DNA from: JBAXQQ01 sp037131695
Lineage (GTDB): Bacteria > Armatimonadota > Hebobacteria > CAIYQO01
Assembly: GCA_964638715.1 (NCBI GenBank)
Contig: CAZWZF010000012.1
Location: 42,329 to 106,328, forward strand
Direction of reading: 5' to 3'
Length of the DNA stretch: 64,000 nucleotides
Below, piece after piece: positions 15,366-26,188 of the stretch. Both the position numbers and the translations under genes were made by a program. The notes under the pieces are model-generated. The model did not search any database and was not told the DNA's origin. It was given only the letters and a program-made list of their open reading frames with translations. Each line of letters opens with the position of its first letter. Position 1 is the stretch's first letter.

Positions 15366-17411
15366 TTAAAACGGCGCGGCGGAAATGGCGTTTTTAATCA
15401 ACAGTACCGCCACACCCAGCAACGCAATCAACCCGACACCAGCACCATAGCCAGCGAAAACAACCGGAATCATCTGCAAGAATCTCTTCTCGCCGAACTT
15501 CTTCTGTAAATAAAATTTTCCTATCAACGCGCCGGCGAATTCAAATATAAACGCGTGAGGCATACCGCCAATACCGCGGATAAAACCATAAATAGCCATT
15601 ACCGGCAACCCAAACATTGAAAGCAATGAATATGCGATAACAGTGAATGAGAAACTGCTGGCAATTACAGTTGGATGCAGTGCCTGGTAGAACATCGGCA
15701 CCGCGCCGCCGGTATCCAGTGTCGCCGACCATACCAATATGGTGTTCTTTGCCTGCAAATCCCACATCTGTTGTACAAACGGAAACTGTTCTGATGGAAT
15801 AGGCATAGCATGCCAGATAAATGCCCAGAATACAAGGCTGAGCAGCAAGCTTAAAGGAATAATTAAGATGTCAGCCTTAACATAAGACCAAAAATTAGTA
15901 CCCGTTAATTCGTTAACCCTGAACTGCTGTACCCCTGCACCATAGTTGTCTACCGGGATTGGAGCCAGCCAGATATTAATGCCTTTAACACCTGAAAGGA
16001 TATAAGCACCTTCACGAACAAAAGGTATTTCAACCTGCTGGCCGCAGATACCGATTAATTTCGCGTTAACATAGGATATAAACGGTGTATATATAAGAGT
16101 AAAAAAAAGTAGGAATATTATCGGGAACTCCGGCACCAGACGGTGACATAAATAGGTCAATCCCAAAGAACATATCGCATATAAGCACAGCGCGATAGCC
16201 GGGGAAAAATCGCCGCGACCAGCCGGTACGTCCCAGATATTTTCTTTTCGCGCGGTGACGCTTTTCATTGCTTCCCGGGTAGCGCGAATCTCTTTCGTTT
16301 TTTTCAACACGTCGCGAACGGTCTGGAAAATTGCCACTACCGCGACTGCCGCCGCAACACCGATACCAAAACTCATCCAGAAATCAACCGAATTAGAATA
16401 AGTAGTGGTAACAGTATTCATACCTGGCGACCAGCGGTGAAGTATTCCCATACTATGCAAAATAGGATTCATTACTGAAGTTATTATAACAGCAGTAAAT
16501 GTACCCATTACCGCCCAAAACGGAATAATCATACCCATTAATACCAGGCCAAGATCTATTGTAACACCAGTAGGTGTTGCTGGCAGTATTCCCTGGGTAA
16601 TGGTTGTAGCATCAAACCACGGCATTGGAATAATTTGAATGGGTTTAGCTAAAAACGCGCCGGAAATCATCGGCACGCCAATTTGTACAGCGGCAAAGGC
16701 CAAGCCTATTATCGCGCCGATTGAAAAAGCTTTCCATTTCCAGGTGGCTTTCTTCTCATGTGATTCTGACAGTGCCATGGCACCCTGTGCGCTGATAGGT
16801 GCAAATGGGAATGGCAGTTTTTCAATATCCGATGTTAAGCGGAACAGGAAATAACTTAATGTATATCCACTAATTTTACTAATAATGGTCATTAACACGA
16901 TTATCGAAATTGGGATTAACCAATCAGAATGCATCAGGTTGCGCTGCAATAATGCGTCACTTCCCGGGGGTGGCGCCCACCATGATGGGAATTGTCCAAC
17001 AAGCCCTACGTTTCGAACGGCATCAGAACTGATGAGATATTGACGGAAAATCAACTGTCCCATAGGACCACCAGCAGCCATGGCACCAGCAACATAAAGC
17101 AGAATTACCAGTTCCTGGGTATCCATCGTTTTCAAAGCCCGACGGGTAATTTCTGAGAAGATAATTACCGTAACCCATGACGCATTGATAGCGCCACCAG
17201 TAATAAGACTAAGGAAGATAGATGCTGGCATCATCAGCAAACCGCAGAATATTGCGCCTGCGACGGCTGTCCAGGTGAAACCATTTTTATATTCTTTGGC
17301 TGGTTCCATTAAAGAACGGTAAAGCTCTAATTCATTATCAGATGAGCGGATAGCTGTATCACCCGCCACTTTAACGTCTTTTTCTTCAACTATTTTATTG
17401 TTATCAACCAT
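15366..17411 (-). CDS. Large OPT-like multi-pass membrane transporter
   Basis: 681 residues, almost entirely hydrophobic, with roughly 14 predicted membrane segments and a soluble N-terminus of about 45 residues. KLPFPFAPISAQGAMALSES (about 198-217) resembles the oligopeptide transporter (OPT) signature. I recall relatives annotated as DUF6785/peptide-transporter proteins in Armatimonadota and Planctomycetota. It shares the architecture of the 890-residue protein at the head of the operon but lacks its large extracytoplasmic domain. It lies 41 bases after the giant gene. A role in peptide or siderophore uptake would follow from OPT relatives, but partners here point to a multi-subunit complex. 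Confidence 0.75.
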   Translation of the reverse strand: MVDNNKIVEEKDVKVAGDTAIRSSDNELELYRSLMEPAKEYKNGFTWTAVAGAIFCGLLMMPASIFLSLITGGAINASWVTVIIFSEITRRALKTMDTQELVILLYVAGAMAAGGPMGQLIFRQYLISSDAVRNVGLVGQFPSWWAPPPGSDALLQRNLMHSDWLIPISIIVLMTIISKISGYTLSYFLFRLTSDIEKLPFPFAPISAQGAMALSESHEKKATWKWKAFSIGAIIGLAFAAVQIGVPMISGAFLAKPIQIIPMPWFDATTITQGILPATPTGVTIDLGLVLMGMIIPFWAVMGTFTAVIITSVMNPILHSMGILHRWSPGMNTVTTTYSNSVDFWMSFGIGVAAAVAVVAIFQTVRDVLKKTKEIRATREAMKSVTARKENIWDVPAGRGDFSPAIALCLYAICSLGLTYLCHRLVPEFPIIFLLFFTLIYTPFISYVNAKLIGICGQQVEIPFVREGAYILSGVKGINIWLAPIPVDNYGAGVQQFRVNELTGTNFWSYVKADILIIPLSLLLSLVFWAFIWHAMPIPSEQFPFVQQMWDLQAKNTILVWSATLDTGGAVPMFYQALHPTVIASSFSFTVIAYSLLSMFGLPVMAIYGFIRGIGGMPHAFIFEFAGALIGKFYLQKKFGEKRFLQMIPVVFAGYGAGVGLIALLGVAVLLIKNAISAAPF

Positions 17412-17452
17412 TTATATATACTCCGCCATTTACCAGGTCGGTCAGATTTAAT

Positions 17453-20400
17453 TTACGCGTTATTCTCTTTTGTCAACAACATTTCTTTGGCTTCGGCAAA
17501 CATTTCGCTACGTTCTACATCGCTTACCGCGCGCCAGCTAAGGAACTGTTTGCGCAGTGAGCCAAGGAATGGCATTACCGCCCGTTCCCAGCCAGACATG
17601 GTACCACTCAGCCGTTCAATAGTGGCATAAGCGATGTATTCCTTCGTCTCCGGGTCAGTAGGAAGTGTAATTGTCATCCGTTGAGACACACCCTGGTCAT
17701 AAGGTTTCAGCCATACGGTAGTCTCAATTCGTGGAACCAACCCTACCCCGCCTTCTTCAAGATTTTCTTCAATAAAAGATACATCCGGTGGCGAACAATG
17801 GAAAGTGCCGGATGAACCCTCGCCATTAGCATCGAGCCAGCGATAGAAATAGCTCATTACAGCAACCCGGTCATGTGCGGTGAAGGTGAACGGCAGTGTC
17901 ATCTTCATAACATCGCCTTCAGCCTGCGGCACAGACCAGCTCATTTCATCAGACGGCAACGCCATTTTAGCAGCAGCTTGCGCCGGAATGATAGTAGATA
18001 ACATAACCGCGGCAACCAGGAAAACTGATGCCCAGATAGTCTCAATTGAGCTATAGTCCATGTTGAGACCAGTTGTTAGCCCAAACGAGGTTAACACACT
18101 GCCAACAATTTGACTCAGCAGATATCCCGCCAGAGCTCCGATAACCGCATATACACAAGCCTCTGCCATGAACATAAAGAAGATATGGTTTGGCGCGATA
18201 CCAACGGCGTTGTATACATATATTTCATCCTGCCGTTCATAAACAGAACCACGCATGGTATTAAATACTGTCAATGCCGCCAGAATTAGCGGAATTATCA
18301 ATGCAAGAACACCTTCGCTGCGACGTCCGCGGGTTCGCTGACCGGAATATGCATAACCATCAATCGCATAATATCCCGGAACCCCTACCCGCTCTAAATA
18401 TTGGGCGACAACGGCACGCTGTTCACTGTTGGAAATCCTCGGATGCTCCAACCCGCCAGGTATTAATGTATATGGTTCAGATGGCAGGCCTATCGAACAG
18501 GATATTTGAATTACTTCTTCTTTGCCGGCATTAACAATCGGTGCTTTATTGGTAAGGATAACCAACGAACCCGGAAGGCGCGCAATGTTAAATGGAAGTA
18601 CCGATTTATCGCCTACTGATGATCTGCCCAGGGTTTGAATACTGTTAAGGTCATAAGGTAGAATAGATTGTCCATCCAATCCGGCATGTTTGCTTATAGC
18701 AATGCTGTCAAAAATACCCAGCACAACATAATCTTCATTGCGGATAGTGACGATTGGCTTTTTACCGCTGTCAACATCAGCAACACTGATTTCCAGCTTT
18801 TTAGCCACTTCATCAGGAAGCATCACATAATTAACCATCTTGTAGCCAGTTCTTAACGCTTCTGCCTTTTCTTCTGATGTCGCCGGTGGACGCGGGAACC
18901 AGGTCTTTTTCGTAATTAAATATTGGTCAATATGCGAGAATTGATTTTCATTCCATGATAATACCACTGCTGCGTTAACGTCGGTGCTTTTCGAATTGTT
19001 ATTATTAACACCTTTGGTATCAAGTGTGATCACCGCGTTCTTTAATTCCAGCGGGTTAAGTTTGCTGACTACCCATGATTGTACTGCTATAGGATAATCC
19101 AGACCGTATAACTGACGCAAGTTGGAAATTTCGTTGTCAGTCAATGGCGCAAAGTTAATATCGCGTCTAAAAATGCCATTTGACGGAGCGCGGCCAATGG
19201 TGGTTTCATCTTCAATTACGTCGGATGATACCGACGTGAAACAAATCATGGCGAAGGTAATAAGAACCAGAGTGCCGCAGGTTAACCCTGTGCGCACTTT
19301 ACGCCGACGCATATTATTCAACCCGAGCATAAATGCGGTTCCAATTACACCGGCGCGGTTAATATCTGCGCCTTCCACAGTGCCTTCGCGTTTACGTAAA
19401 TCTTTTATCGTCTGTTGGAATTTTCCTCCCACCATGACGATGACCAGCAGTGCCAGCAATGAAATAAGGAATCCCAGCAAAATCATCATCGGCGAAGCAA
19501 CCATGCGGAATGCCGGATGGAATGCCTGCAGCAACAGGAATGATAACGTAAAGATAACCGCACTTGCCAACAGTTGTTTGCGAATATCGGTGAAACCAAA
19601 TACCAGCTTCTCAAAGAAAAACGCGAATGGAATCAGCAAGCCAAGGTACCATAAAATACCCAGGATAGCACTGGCGATTTTCATACGGATAACTGGGTGG
19701 TTATTCGTCGCGTCTGCCAATGCTCTTCCAGCATCATTAACTGCCAAAACAGTCTGACCTTCCACGCGTTCTTTCCGTGCCCGCAGCAATGACTCTATGG
19801 CACGCGCGTGTGATTCCTTCATCTGCTTGTCTGCCATGTGGTATTTATCCTGAATACGCAGACGCTTGGCATTGGTACGCAGCATAGACGCCGCGGCATC
19901 GAAATACGAGAAAGTCAAATTTGGAGTATCGGCAGCCAGGTAACCATTGCCGTAAAGTTCCTGCTCATTATCCGGGATATCTGGCGAATCAATACTTAAT
20001 TTATCATCAGGGTTCACATTCAGCATAAAGGCGCGATACGTTTGAACTTCCGGGTTCTCCATGCTGCCGTCTTTTAACGCAATTGCGTAGCTGAAATCCG
20101 GCGGCAGGAAAGCGCTGTATGCCGGCGAGTCTGGTGCTGATATAATATTGCTCTTTTCCGGTGTCTGCAGGGATCCTATGCGGACAAAGTCAAAACCGGC
20201 ATAAGAGTTCAGAGTTTTCGGGTTTCCTTTCTGGAAACAGGAACTCTGGGAAGCTCGGAAGAGTGCTATATTTACCGGTTTGTCTACGCCGCGTATCAAT
20301 GTGTTTGGAATTACTTTTTCATTCTGGAATATAGAATTTGACGCGGTAGTATCAGCATAAAACAGCAGGTTGCCCGAATCATCGAACCGCGTCGCCAGGA

Positions 20401-22699
20401 ACTTGGCAGTTGGCGCGAAATAACTTATGAAATCAAATACCTGTGGACGGCTATATTCGCCATACGGATTCGTCAACATAATCGGGAATATTCGAATCCC
20501 GCGGGAACTGACAGATCTCGATAAATCTGGCCAAACCACATGAACAACAGTATTTCTGCCCATAGGATGGTTTGGCACCTGCGAACCTGCGTCCGCATTG
20601 GTGAATACCGAACCACGGATTGAAATCGTCTGAAGTTCATCAATTGGGCGATGCAGCGTTTTAAACGCAATGTTACCACAGGCGATAGTAAGCAATCCTT
20701 TGCCGATAGGGGCAATCTGCTGTCCGACAACCGTGGTTGGTATGCCGGTAATATTATCATCCGGGGTGCCGAACTTATTCGGGAAGAAAGATTTATTGGC
20801 AATTGAAAAAGCAAGACGGTTATTATTGAACCACAGCACTGAGGGGAATACTGTTGATACTGCGCTATGAATGCTCGGATCATTAATCCCACCGGAAACG
20901 TCCTGTGAACTCCAACAGGTAACGGCCATCGCGGAAGCGGCTTTTTCCCTGATAACTCTGCTGATTGAACCTACCTGCGGTTCAACTATTGTTCCAACGC
21001 TTCCACGTCCTAAAAATACTACCAGGTCCTTAATAGCTTTTTCACCACCAGAATATAACTCAAGGTCTATTGTCAAAGTATTGTTATATGGCTTAAATAT
21101 TTCCTTAACAGCGGCCATGCTGGTCAGCTTTACTATTTCCTGTTCTTCATAAGATTTTGCGTCATTAAAGAACTTCTCTGCTTGTTTCAGATATCCCCAC
21201 TTCGTAAAATTGGCACCCATCTGTTCAGATGAATTCCAGAAAGGAACTGAAATAGCGTTACTCGCCAGGCTTTCTTCTTTTTTTGCTTCCAAAAAAGTAT
21301 TATACAATGGATGTTTATTAGCCGGGTCAGCACGCTGGGCATCGGTTGCCGGTTTGAAACCTAAACGATAAATTAATCTGCCGCCGCGAATCCAAGCCAG
21401 GTTTGCCTGCAAGGTTGCTTCCTGGCGTTCAAGACAAACTTCACCTGCTGCGATAGCAAAACCATGTTCTGCCCATTTTTTATATTCAGGGTCGACATTT
21501 TTCCATTCATCGTTAAACGATGAATTCCATCTGTCAGCACCTTTAAGCAATGCAAGTGCCTGGTTGGCATATTCAAGCTGCCGTTTTGATCTTTGCAATT
21601 GCTCAAGAATTGATTGGCCTTCCAGCGGTTTATTTCTTAATTCGTCAATCGCTTCAAGCAACTTTTCAGTGCCTTCCATGGTCTGGGTGCGCGCCGCTTC
21701 TGCGACAAATATCACATCTCTGGTCAAATATTGCTTGTATTGCGACATTGACCTGGCTATTTCAAGCATTGATGCCAATGATAATGCTTCTTCACCGCCG
21801 GGAGCATAATCGGGAATTCGGGATGAACTGTCATAATGTGCGGTAATTACCAGCGCTTCTTGAGCAGGATTTGGTGAGCGAAGCACACCTAATATGTTGC
21901 TGGCCATCTTATTCTGCCAGGTTACTTTGCTGCGTAATGTCAGTTGTTGATTTGCGAAATTGCTTATTGGACCGCGAACATAAAAACGCGGGAACGAAAC
22001 ATCATGCGGAGTTATGAAATTTACCCAATTCTTCGGATCGTCAGCACTTAACGGCAATTCTGCCGGGTCATCCTGTATCAATACTGCTTTAACACCCATG
22101 CTTGCCATGGTCGCCCATTCGCAATCGAAACCATTATTAAGGATAATATTGCCTTCAATTGGTTTGCCGGTTAAGTCGGAAGGTCGAGATGATTCAGTCG
22201 GAATCAATTTTCCCGATACGCCTTCTTCCGGCAATGATGAAGTCATTACGCCAGACGGTTCGAAGGGATAAACGGTGATGCCGGGCAGCGGCTTGCCATT
22301 TGAACCCAATATTTCACAATATTCAGTTACCGGCACTGTTACCGGGAAAGATTCATCAGTTATTTCCAAACCAGATTCTTTAAAAGTATTGCGAATCTGT
22401 TCAGCGGTACGATAAAAACCTTCTGTGCCGGTATAACGGCCTTGAACGCGTTCATTCGGCACAATACTGGCTTTTTCTATCTTTGCCAATTGTTCTTTCA
22501 AACCGGCTTCAGATAATATCTTTTTAGCGTCAATATCAGCTTCAGAATAATTCTGCGTGAACTTCAAAGCAGGTTTTGCTTCTTCCGGTTCAGCAAAATG
22601 AACGAAAATGTAGAGTAGAGCAATACCCAGCAAAATGAATACTAACGCTACAAACCACTGATTGATCGATATTTTTTTCATATTATTCATCATGGCCAT
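17453..22699 (-). CDS. Giant membrane protein: M28-like ectodomain fused to an FtsX-type permease
   Basis: 1748 residues. After one N-terminal membrane segment (15-35) comes a large extracytoplasmic region. It contains a PA-like part (about 120-260) and an M28 peptidase-like core with HYD at 288-290. The metal/catalytic positions look altered: GGEEALSLASMLEIAR (301-316) replaces the usual Asp-Asn-x-Ser-Gly, and FVAEAA (331-336) replaces the Glu-Glu pair. The ectodomain continues to about 1010, then four segments (1015-1110). A further part has FtsX character (GTAFMLGLNNMRRRKVRTGL; later YERQDEIYVYNAVGI and a final membrane group), with a soluble C-terminal 200 residues. The gene overlaps its upstream neighbour; an ATGA start at 22693 is equally likely. 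Substrate unknown. Confidence 0.8.
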   Translation of the reverse strand: MAMMNNMKKISINQWFVALVFILLGIALLYIFVHFAEPEEAKPALKFTQNYSEADIDAKKILSEAGLKEQLAKIEKASIVPNERVQGRYTGTEGFYRTAEQIRNTFKESGLEITDESFPVTVPVTEYCEILGSNGKPLPGITVYPFEPSGVMTSSLPEEGVSGKLIPTESSRPSDLTGKPIEGNIILNNGFDCEWATMASMGVKAVLIQDDPAELPLSADDPKNWVNFITPHDVSFPRFYVRGPISNFANQQLTLRSKVTWQNKMASNILGVLRSPNPAQEALVITAHYDSSSRIPDYAPGGEEALSLASMLEIARSMSQYKQYLTRDVIFVAEAARTQTMEGTEKLLEAIDELRNKPLEGQSILEQLQRSKRQLEYANQALALLKGADRWNSSFNDEWKNVDPEYKKWAEHGFAIAAGEVCLERQEATLQANLAWIRGGRLIYRLGFKPATDAQRADPANKHPLYNTFLEAKKEESLASNAISVPFWNSSEQMGANFTKWGYLKQAEKFFNDAKSYEEQEIVKLTSMAAVKEIFKPYNNTLTIDLELYSGGEKAIKDLVVFLGRGSVGTIVEPQVGSISRVIREKAASAMAVTCWSSQDVSGGINDPSIHSAVSTVFPSVLWFNNNRLAFSIANKSFFPNKFGTPDDNITGIPTTVVGQQIAPIGKGLLTIACGNIAFKTLHRPIDELQTISIRGSVFTNADAGSQVPNHPMGRNTVVHVVWPDLSRSVSSRGIRIFPIMLTNPYGEYSRPQVFDFISYFAPTAKFLATRFDDSGNLLFYADTTASNSIFQNEKVIPNTLIRGVDKPVNIALFRASQSSCFQKGNPKTLNSYAGFDFVRIGSLQTPEKSNIISAPDSPAYSAFLPPDFSYAIALKDGSMENPEVQTYRAFMLNVNPDDKLSIDSPDIPDNEQELYGNGYLAADTPNLTFSYFDAAASMLRTNAKRLRIQDKYHMADKQMKESHARAIESLLRARKERVEGQTVLAVNDAGRALADATNNHPVIRMKIASAILGILWYLGLLIPFAFFFEKLVFGFTDIRKQLLASAVIFTLSFLLLQAFHPAFRMVASPMMILLGFLISLLALLVIVMVGGKFQQTIKDLRKREGTVEGADINRAGVIGTAFMLGLNNMRRRKVRTGLTCGTLVLITFAMICFTSVSSDVIEDETTIGRAPSNGIFRRDINFAPLTDNEISNLRQLYGLDYPIAVQSWVVSKLNPLELKNAVITLDTKGVNNNNSKSTDVNAAVVLSWNENQFSHIDQYLITKKTWFPRPPATSEEKAEALRTGYKMVNYVMLPDEVAKKLEISVADVDSGKKPIVTIRNEDYVVLGIFDSIAISKHAGLDGQSILPYDLNSIQTLGRSSVGDKSVLPFNIARLPGSLVILTNKAPIVNAGKEEVIQISCSIGLPSEPYTLIPGGLEHPRISNSEQRAVVAQYLERVGVPGYYAIDGYAYSGQRTRGRRSEGVLALIIPLILAALTVFNTMRGSVYERQDEIYVYNAVGIAPNHIFFMFMAEACVYAVIGALAGYLLSQIVGSVLTSFGLTTGLNMDYSSIETIWASVFLVAAVMLSTIIPAQAAAKMALPSDEMSWSVPQAEGDVMKMTLPFTFTAHDRVAVMSYFYRWLDANGEGSSGTFHCSPPDVSFIEENLEEGGVGLVPRIETTVWLKPYDQGVSQRMTITLPTDPETKEYIAYATIERLSGTMSGWERAVMPFLGSLRKQFLSWRAVSDVERSEMFAEAKEMLLTKENNA

Positions 22700-25362
22700 A
22701 ATGCATACACCGAAGTAATCCCTTGTGCCCGCAGGACGAAGCCGACAACTTCAAATACAATAATTGACGATATACATGCAAGGAACATACCCACCGCAAA
22801 TGGTGTCAAGCCCTTGCGAATCGAATGTACTCCGCCAATTTTTAAAACAATTACCCTGACCAGCCAGGCAATAAGGATACTGAACCACATGGTTCGCCCA
22901 AAGAAGGTCGTGGCAAGCACATACCCGATAGGGTGCAGAGGGAACCATATGAACAAACCTCTGCAAAGTGCTAAAATCAATGTGACTGCTATCCCGATAA
23001 CCAGGCCTTTCGCGTCAATATTAAGCGGCGATTTGAAAATATTCAAAGGAGCGTTATCAGGTGCCGGGGTATAAGCCTTACCGGTTGATACCGCGGCGGT
23101 ATAACTGCGGTCAGCAGACAACTCACCCTGGCGATAACCGTTGAAATACCAGTTCTGTGAATACGGCCAGGCGTATTTCATATTATCGCCGCCGATACCG
23201 TAAGCCCATGATAATAGGGTGAAACCGCCAATAAAGATACCGCCAATCAAACCCATTATCAAACCAGTTCTAATGTCTTTCGGACGCACTTTAAAATGCC
23301 TGCCCAACTCCATCATTTCTACCTGTACCGGAGCGATAAACAGGAAACATGAGGTGCACATGAAACCGCTGGCCATGGTTGCAACCAGCATACCAGTAGT
23401 GCCGAATATCGCGAAACCACCGATTGCCGATACGAAAATCATACCGAAATATGGCGTCCAATATGCAAATGGCATACCGACTTCAGCGCGGATTTTACTG
23501 GCAGAAAAACCGCATACCAGCAGCCAGCCAAAGAACAGCAGGCTGACCCCGGCTCCCATCTTCGTCCAGCATCCCCATAATACCAGTACCAGGATTGATA
23601 TTATAATGAATACCAACGCGGCGCGGTAAGATAATATTTCTGATGAATCATCTATCGATTTGCGTTTGAATACTGCGTCAATTACCTTAGTCAAATGTTT
23701 GCGCGCGGCATATACGCCTATTAACGCATACGCAATAAATGAACCTATTGCCTGCTGCCATTCCCATGGGTAACCGGAGAATCTGTTCCATTTATACATC
23801 TTTCCAAACATGAACATAAATTGGAACAGGAAGAAACCGCACCAGATGGAAAAGAGCAATTCGGTTTCAATCAGCAAGGTGATAGCAAGCAACGAGAAAA
23901 TTATCACCGGTGTCATGTTGCCCAATAATGCTTTTAGATTAGGGTTGTCAACATAAGTCGCAAGTGATTGTCCACCCCACATGGTAGTAAATGGCGGAGG
24001 TGGAATAGCGGGAAAATAGAAACTTAAGCCTTTGAAAATAACAATTACAAAAGTGATGGCAAAACCTATCCACATTATCTTATTGCTAAACAAGCTTTGT
24101 GCTGCCTCGCCGGGAGTATTCACTTCTTCGCCAAAGAATTGGCGCGGGAAAATATTCATCGGCAAGGTATAGCGTTCATTTTCAATCCAATGTTTGCGCA
24201 TTAAAACGTTAAAGCCCATGAAACCCATGAATAATGCGCCAATCAGCACTGTCCAGGCTATAAGCGGAACTACCCATTGATTCCAGGGGATATATGCGGT
24301 GAGCAGGTATTTTAAACCGGCGAAGCTGAACATGTTATCCGGCTTTTCCAATAGAAACGCCCGTTCATTATCACCTAACGCTTTGTTATTTTTTGCTTGA
24401 ACAATACGCCGACCAGCATACAAACCTTCGACAGCCATATTATTGAAAAACTCAACATCCTGTACAGCTATGCTGCCCGGGCCTTTTATGCCGATGGCAA
24501 TGGTCAAGTTCTGCATAGGTTTAGCACCCGGTTTGGTATCTTGCTCTGGAATAATTACCGGGGTAACACCAATGCGGTCAAAACCACCGCGGTTAGAGAA
24601 AGAAGGAGCGGTATTAGTTGCACCATTATAAATGGTATTCCACACGCCTTCATCAATACGCATATTAATATAATATGAAGATTCTGCCGTAAAGCCATCA
24701 ACCTTAACTAATGAAGAAAATAGGAAACTTTCTCCGGGAATTAATATCTGCTTATTATCTTTCTTACAGGGAATATTAAATGATATCTCGGCATTGCCAG
24801 CGGTTCCTTTTACATTAGACAGCAGCGGGCTTTTCCACTTTTTACCTTTCCATTCAATATCTATCGAATCGTATTTGCCACCTGGTGCTGTCATGTATCC
24901 ATTAAGCCCTTCGACGAAACGACCGTTGAATACCAGGTTGTCGCCGTGCGGCCATAACATTGGCGGCAGACTTTCGTAAGATTTAAAATCGCGATTGTGA
25001 GGAATGGCTGTGGTCATGGTAAAAAATCTATGCCACATACCCTGGGTCATTAATGGCGCAGCAACTAATAATGCAGCGTAGATGAAAATCAATTCTGCTT
25101 TTATCAGTTTAAAAGGCCGTCGCAGCAGGTATAAAGCACCGCTAATCGCCAATACAATAAATATAACAGCAATCGCACTGTTAGGTGGGGCATTTTCGGC
25201 TAATGGACCACCGGTCAAATAGCACTCCTGGTATTCAATCCAGGCACCCATCAGCAATAATGCGAAAACGCATACGAAAAACGAACGCAGTGTTAAACCG
25301 CGTTGATATTCCGGCTTTGCAGGATTGCATGACTCTGTCTTCATTTCAGGCATGTCAGACAC
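22690..25362 (-). CDS. DUF6785/DUF6784-like polytopic membrane protein
   Basis: 890 residues. The N-terminal pattern (TLRSFFVCVFALLLMGAWIE then GGPLAENAPPNSA and PLMTQGMWHRFF) matches my memory of the DUF6785 family, with DUF6784 at the C-terminus. About three membrane segments precede an extracytoplasmic domain (about 140-330) with a jelly-roll look (NLVFNGRFVEGLNGYM, SFLFSSLVKVDGF, NMAVEGLYAGRRIV), then about ten segments follow. It is the first gene of the operon; GTG at 25362 is the start used, ATG at 25353 is an alternative. Neither has a strong ribosome-binding site. Distantly related to the 681-residue protein. Function unknown; OPT-like fold inferred. Confidence 0.75.
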   Translation of the reverse strand: MSDMPEMKTESCNPAKPEYQRGLTLRSFFVCVFALLLMGAWIEYQECYLTGGPLAENAPPNSAIAVIFIVLAISGALYLLRRPFKLIKAELIFIYAALLVAAPLMTQGMWHRFFTMTTAIPHNRDFKSYESLPPMLWPHGDNLVFNGRFVEGLNGYMTAPGGKYDSIDIEWKGKKWKSPLLSNVKGTAGNAEISFNIPCKKDNKQILIPGESFLFSSLVKVDGFTAESSYYINMRIDEGVWNTIYNGATNTAPSFSNRGGFDRIGVTPVIIPEQDTKPGAKPMQNLTIAIGIKGPGSIAVQDVEFFNNMAVEGLYAGRRIVQAKNNKALGDNERAFLLEKPDNMFSFAGLKYLLTAYIPWNQWVVPLIAWTVLIGALFMGFMGFNVLMRKHWIENERYTLPMNIFPRQFFGEEVNTPGEAAQSLFSNKIMWIGFAITFVIVIFKGLSFYFPAIPPPPFTTMWGGQSLATYVDNPNLKALLGNMTPVIIFSLLAITLLIETELLFSIWCGFFLFQFMFMFGKMYKWNRFSGYPWEWQQAIGSFIAYALIGVYAARKHLTKVIDAVFKRKSIDDSSEILSYRAALVFIIISILVLVLWGCWTKMGAGVSLLFFGWLLVCGFSASKIRAEVGMPFAYWTPYFGMIFVSAIGGFAIFGTTGMLVATMASGFMCTSCFLFIAPVQVEMMELGRHFKVRPKDIRTGLIMGLIGGIFIGGFTLLSWAYGIGGDNMKYAWPYSQNWYFNGYRQGELSADRSYTAAVSTGKAYTPAPDNAPLNIFKSPLNIDAKGLVIGIAVTLILALCRGLFIWFPLHPIGYVLATTFFGRTMWFSILIAWLVRVIVLKIGGVHSIRKGLTPFAVGMFLACISSIIVFEVVGFVLRAQGITSVYALWP

Positions 25363-26159
25363 GATATATAACCTACTATTCTTTTCAACGACAACATTCC
25401 GATAATAAAATACCCGAATAATGGCGCTGATTACTTAAAATACGCCGTCTGTGCTGGTCGACCTGACGGCAAGCCAATGAGAAATAAAATAAAGCACAAG
25501 TAAAATATATTACCTGTGACACGCTTAATCTTAAAAAGTTTTATATTAAAATGTAAAAAATATTATTGTAATAATAATAATCAGACAATTAGTAGATACA
25601 ACATTTTTGATACCGGAAGAGAAAAATAATGGATAATTGCAAAAGCTGTAAATGTCCTGATTTACAGACGTAATCAAAAAATGTTCATCACTTAATAAAT
25701 AGTACTAATCAAGGCACTAACTGTCAAGAGCCTGAATTTAGTTAATCAACCTTACATTTTATCTCGTTTTTTAATGTAATTCGATAAGTAAACAGTATTG
25801 TACACCGGATTACTTATTATACTTTTCTACAAAAATATTGTCAAGAGTTTTTTAAGAATATGTACTTGAAAGTTTACTTTTTCGTGCCTTTCGTGTATTT
25901 CGTGGTTAAATAAAAAAATGGCAAAAATAATCTAATCTGACATCAACCATCAAAAAACAATCAATATTCCATAAAAACACAGCTTTTCAACTTTTAAAAA
26001 AAATTAAAAAAATATTGCTGACTAAAATAATAAACAATTTGTCTTTATTTACAACAATATGTATCATGCAACAATCATACAATAATAGCTTTTTAATAGT
26101 TGCAACTACGACAAAATAATAATTTTCAAAAAAATCTAAATATATACGTAAAATGCGTA
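25363..26159. other. A+T-rich intergenic region upstream of the membrane operon
   Basis: About 800 bases without a convincing gene. Near the operon start GCCGTC (25444-25449) and GACGGC (25465-25470) flank a GGTCGACC palindrome, a possible operator or leader hairpin for the minus-strand operon. At 25880-25909 there is a TTTCGTG-type low-complexity run. The rest is A/T-rich, with many short A and T tracts, and looks like divergent promoter DNA. Confidence 0.4.
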
Positions 26160-26188
26160 TTGACATATCAGAAAGTCAGTATTAACAT
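26160..26188 (+). promoter_or_regulatory. Promoter-like site upstream of two short ORFs and the giant surface protein gene
   Basis: TTGACA (26160-26165), a 17-base spacer and TAACAT (26183-26188). Transcription would start near 26195, about 615 bases before the surface protein gene at 26811, producing a long leader that includes both short ORFs. Confidence 0.5.

Noticed and set aside
19122..19757. 211-codon plus-strand ORF, and 42949-43524 minus (191 codons)
   Set aside because: Antisense shadows of the giant FtsX protein and of the GH38 mannosidase; their codons simply mirror the real frames.
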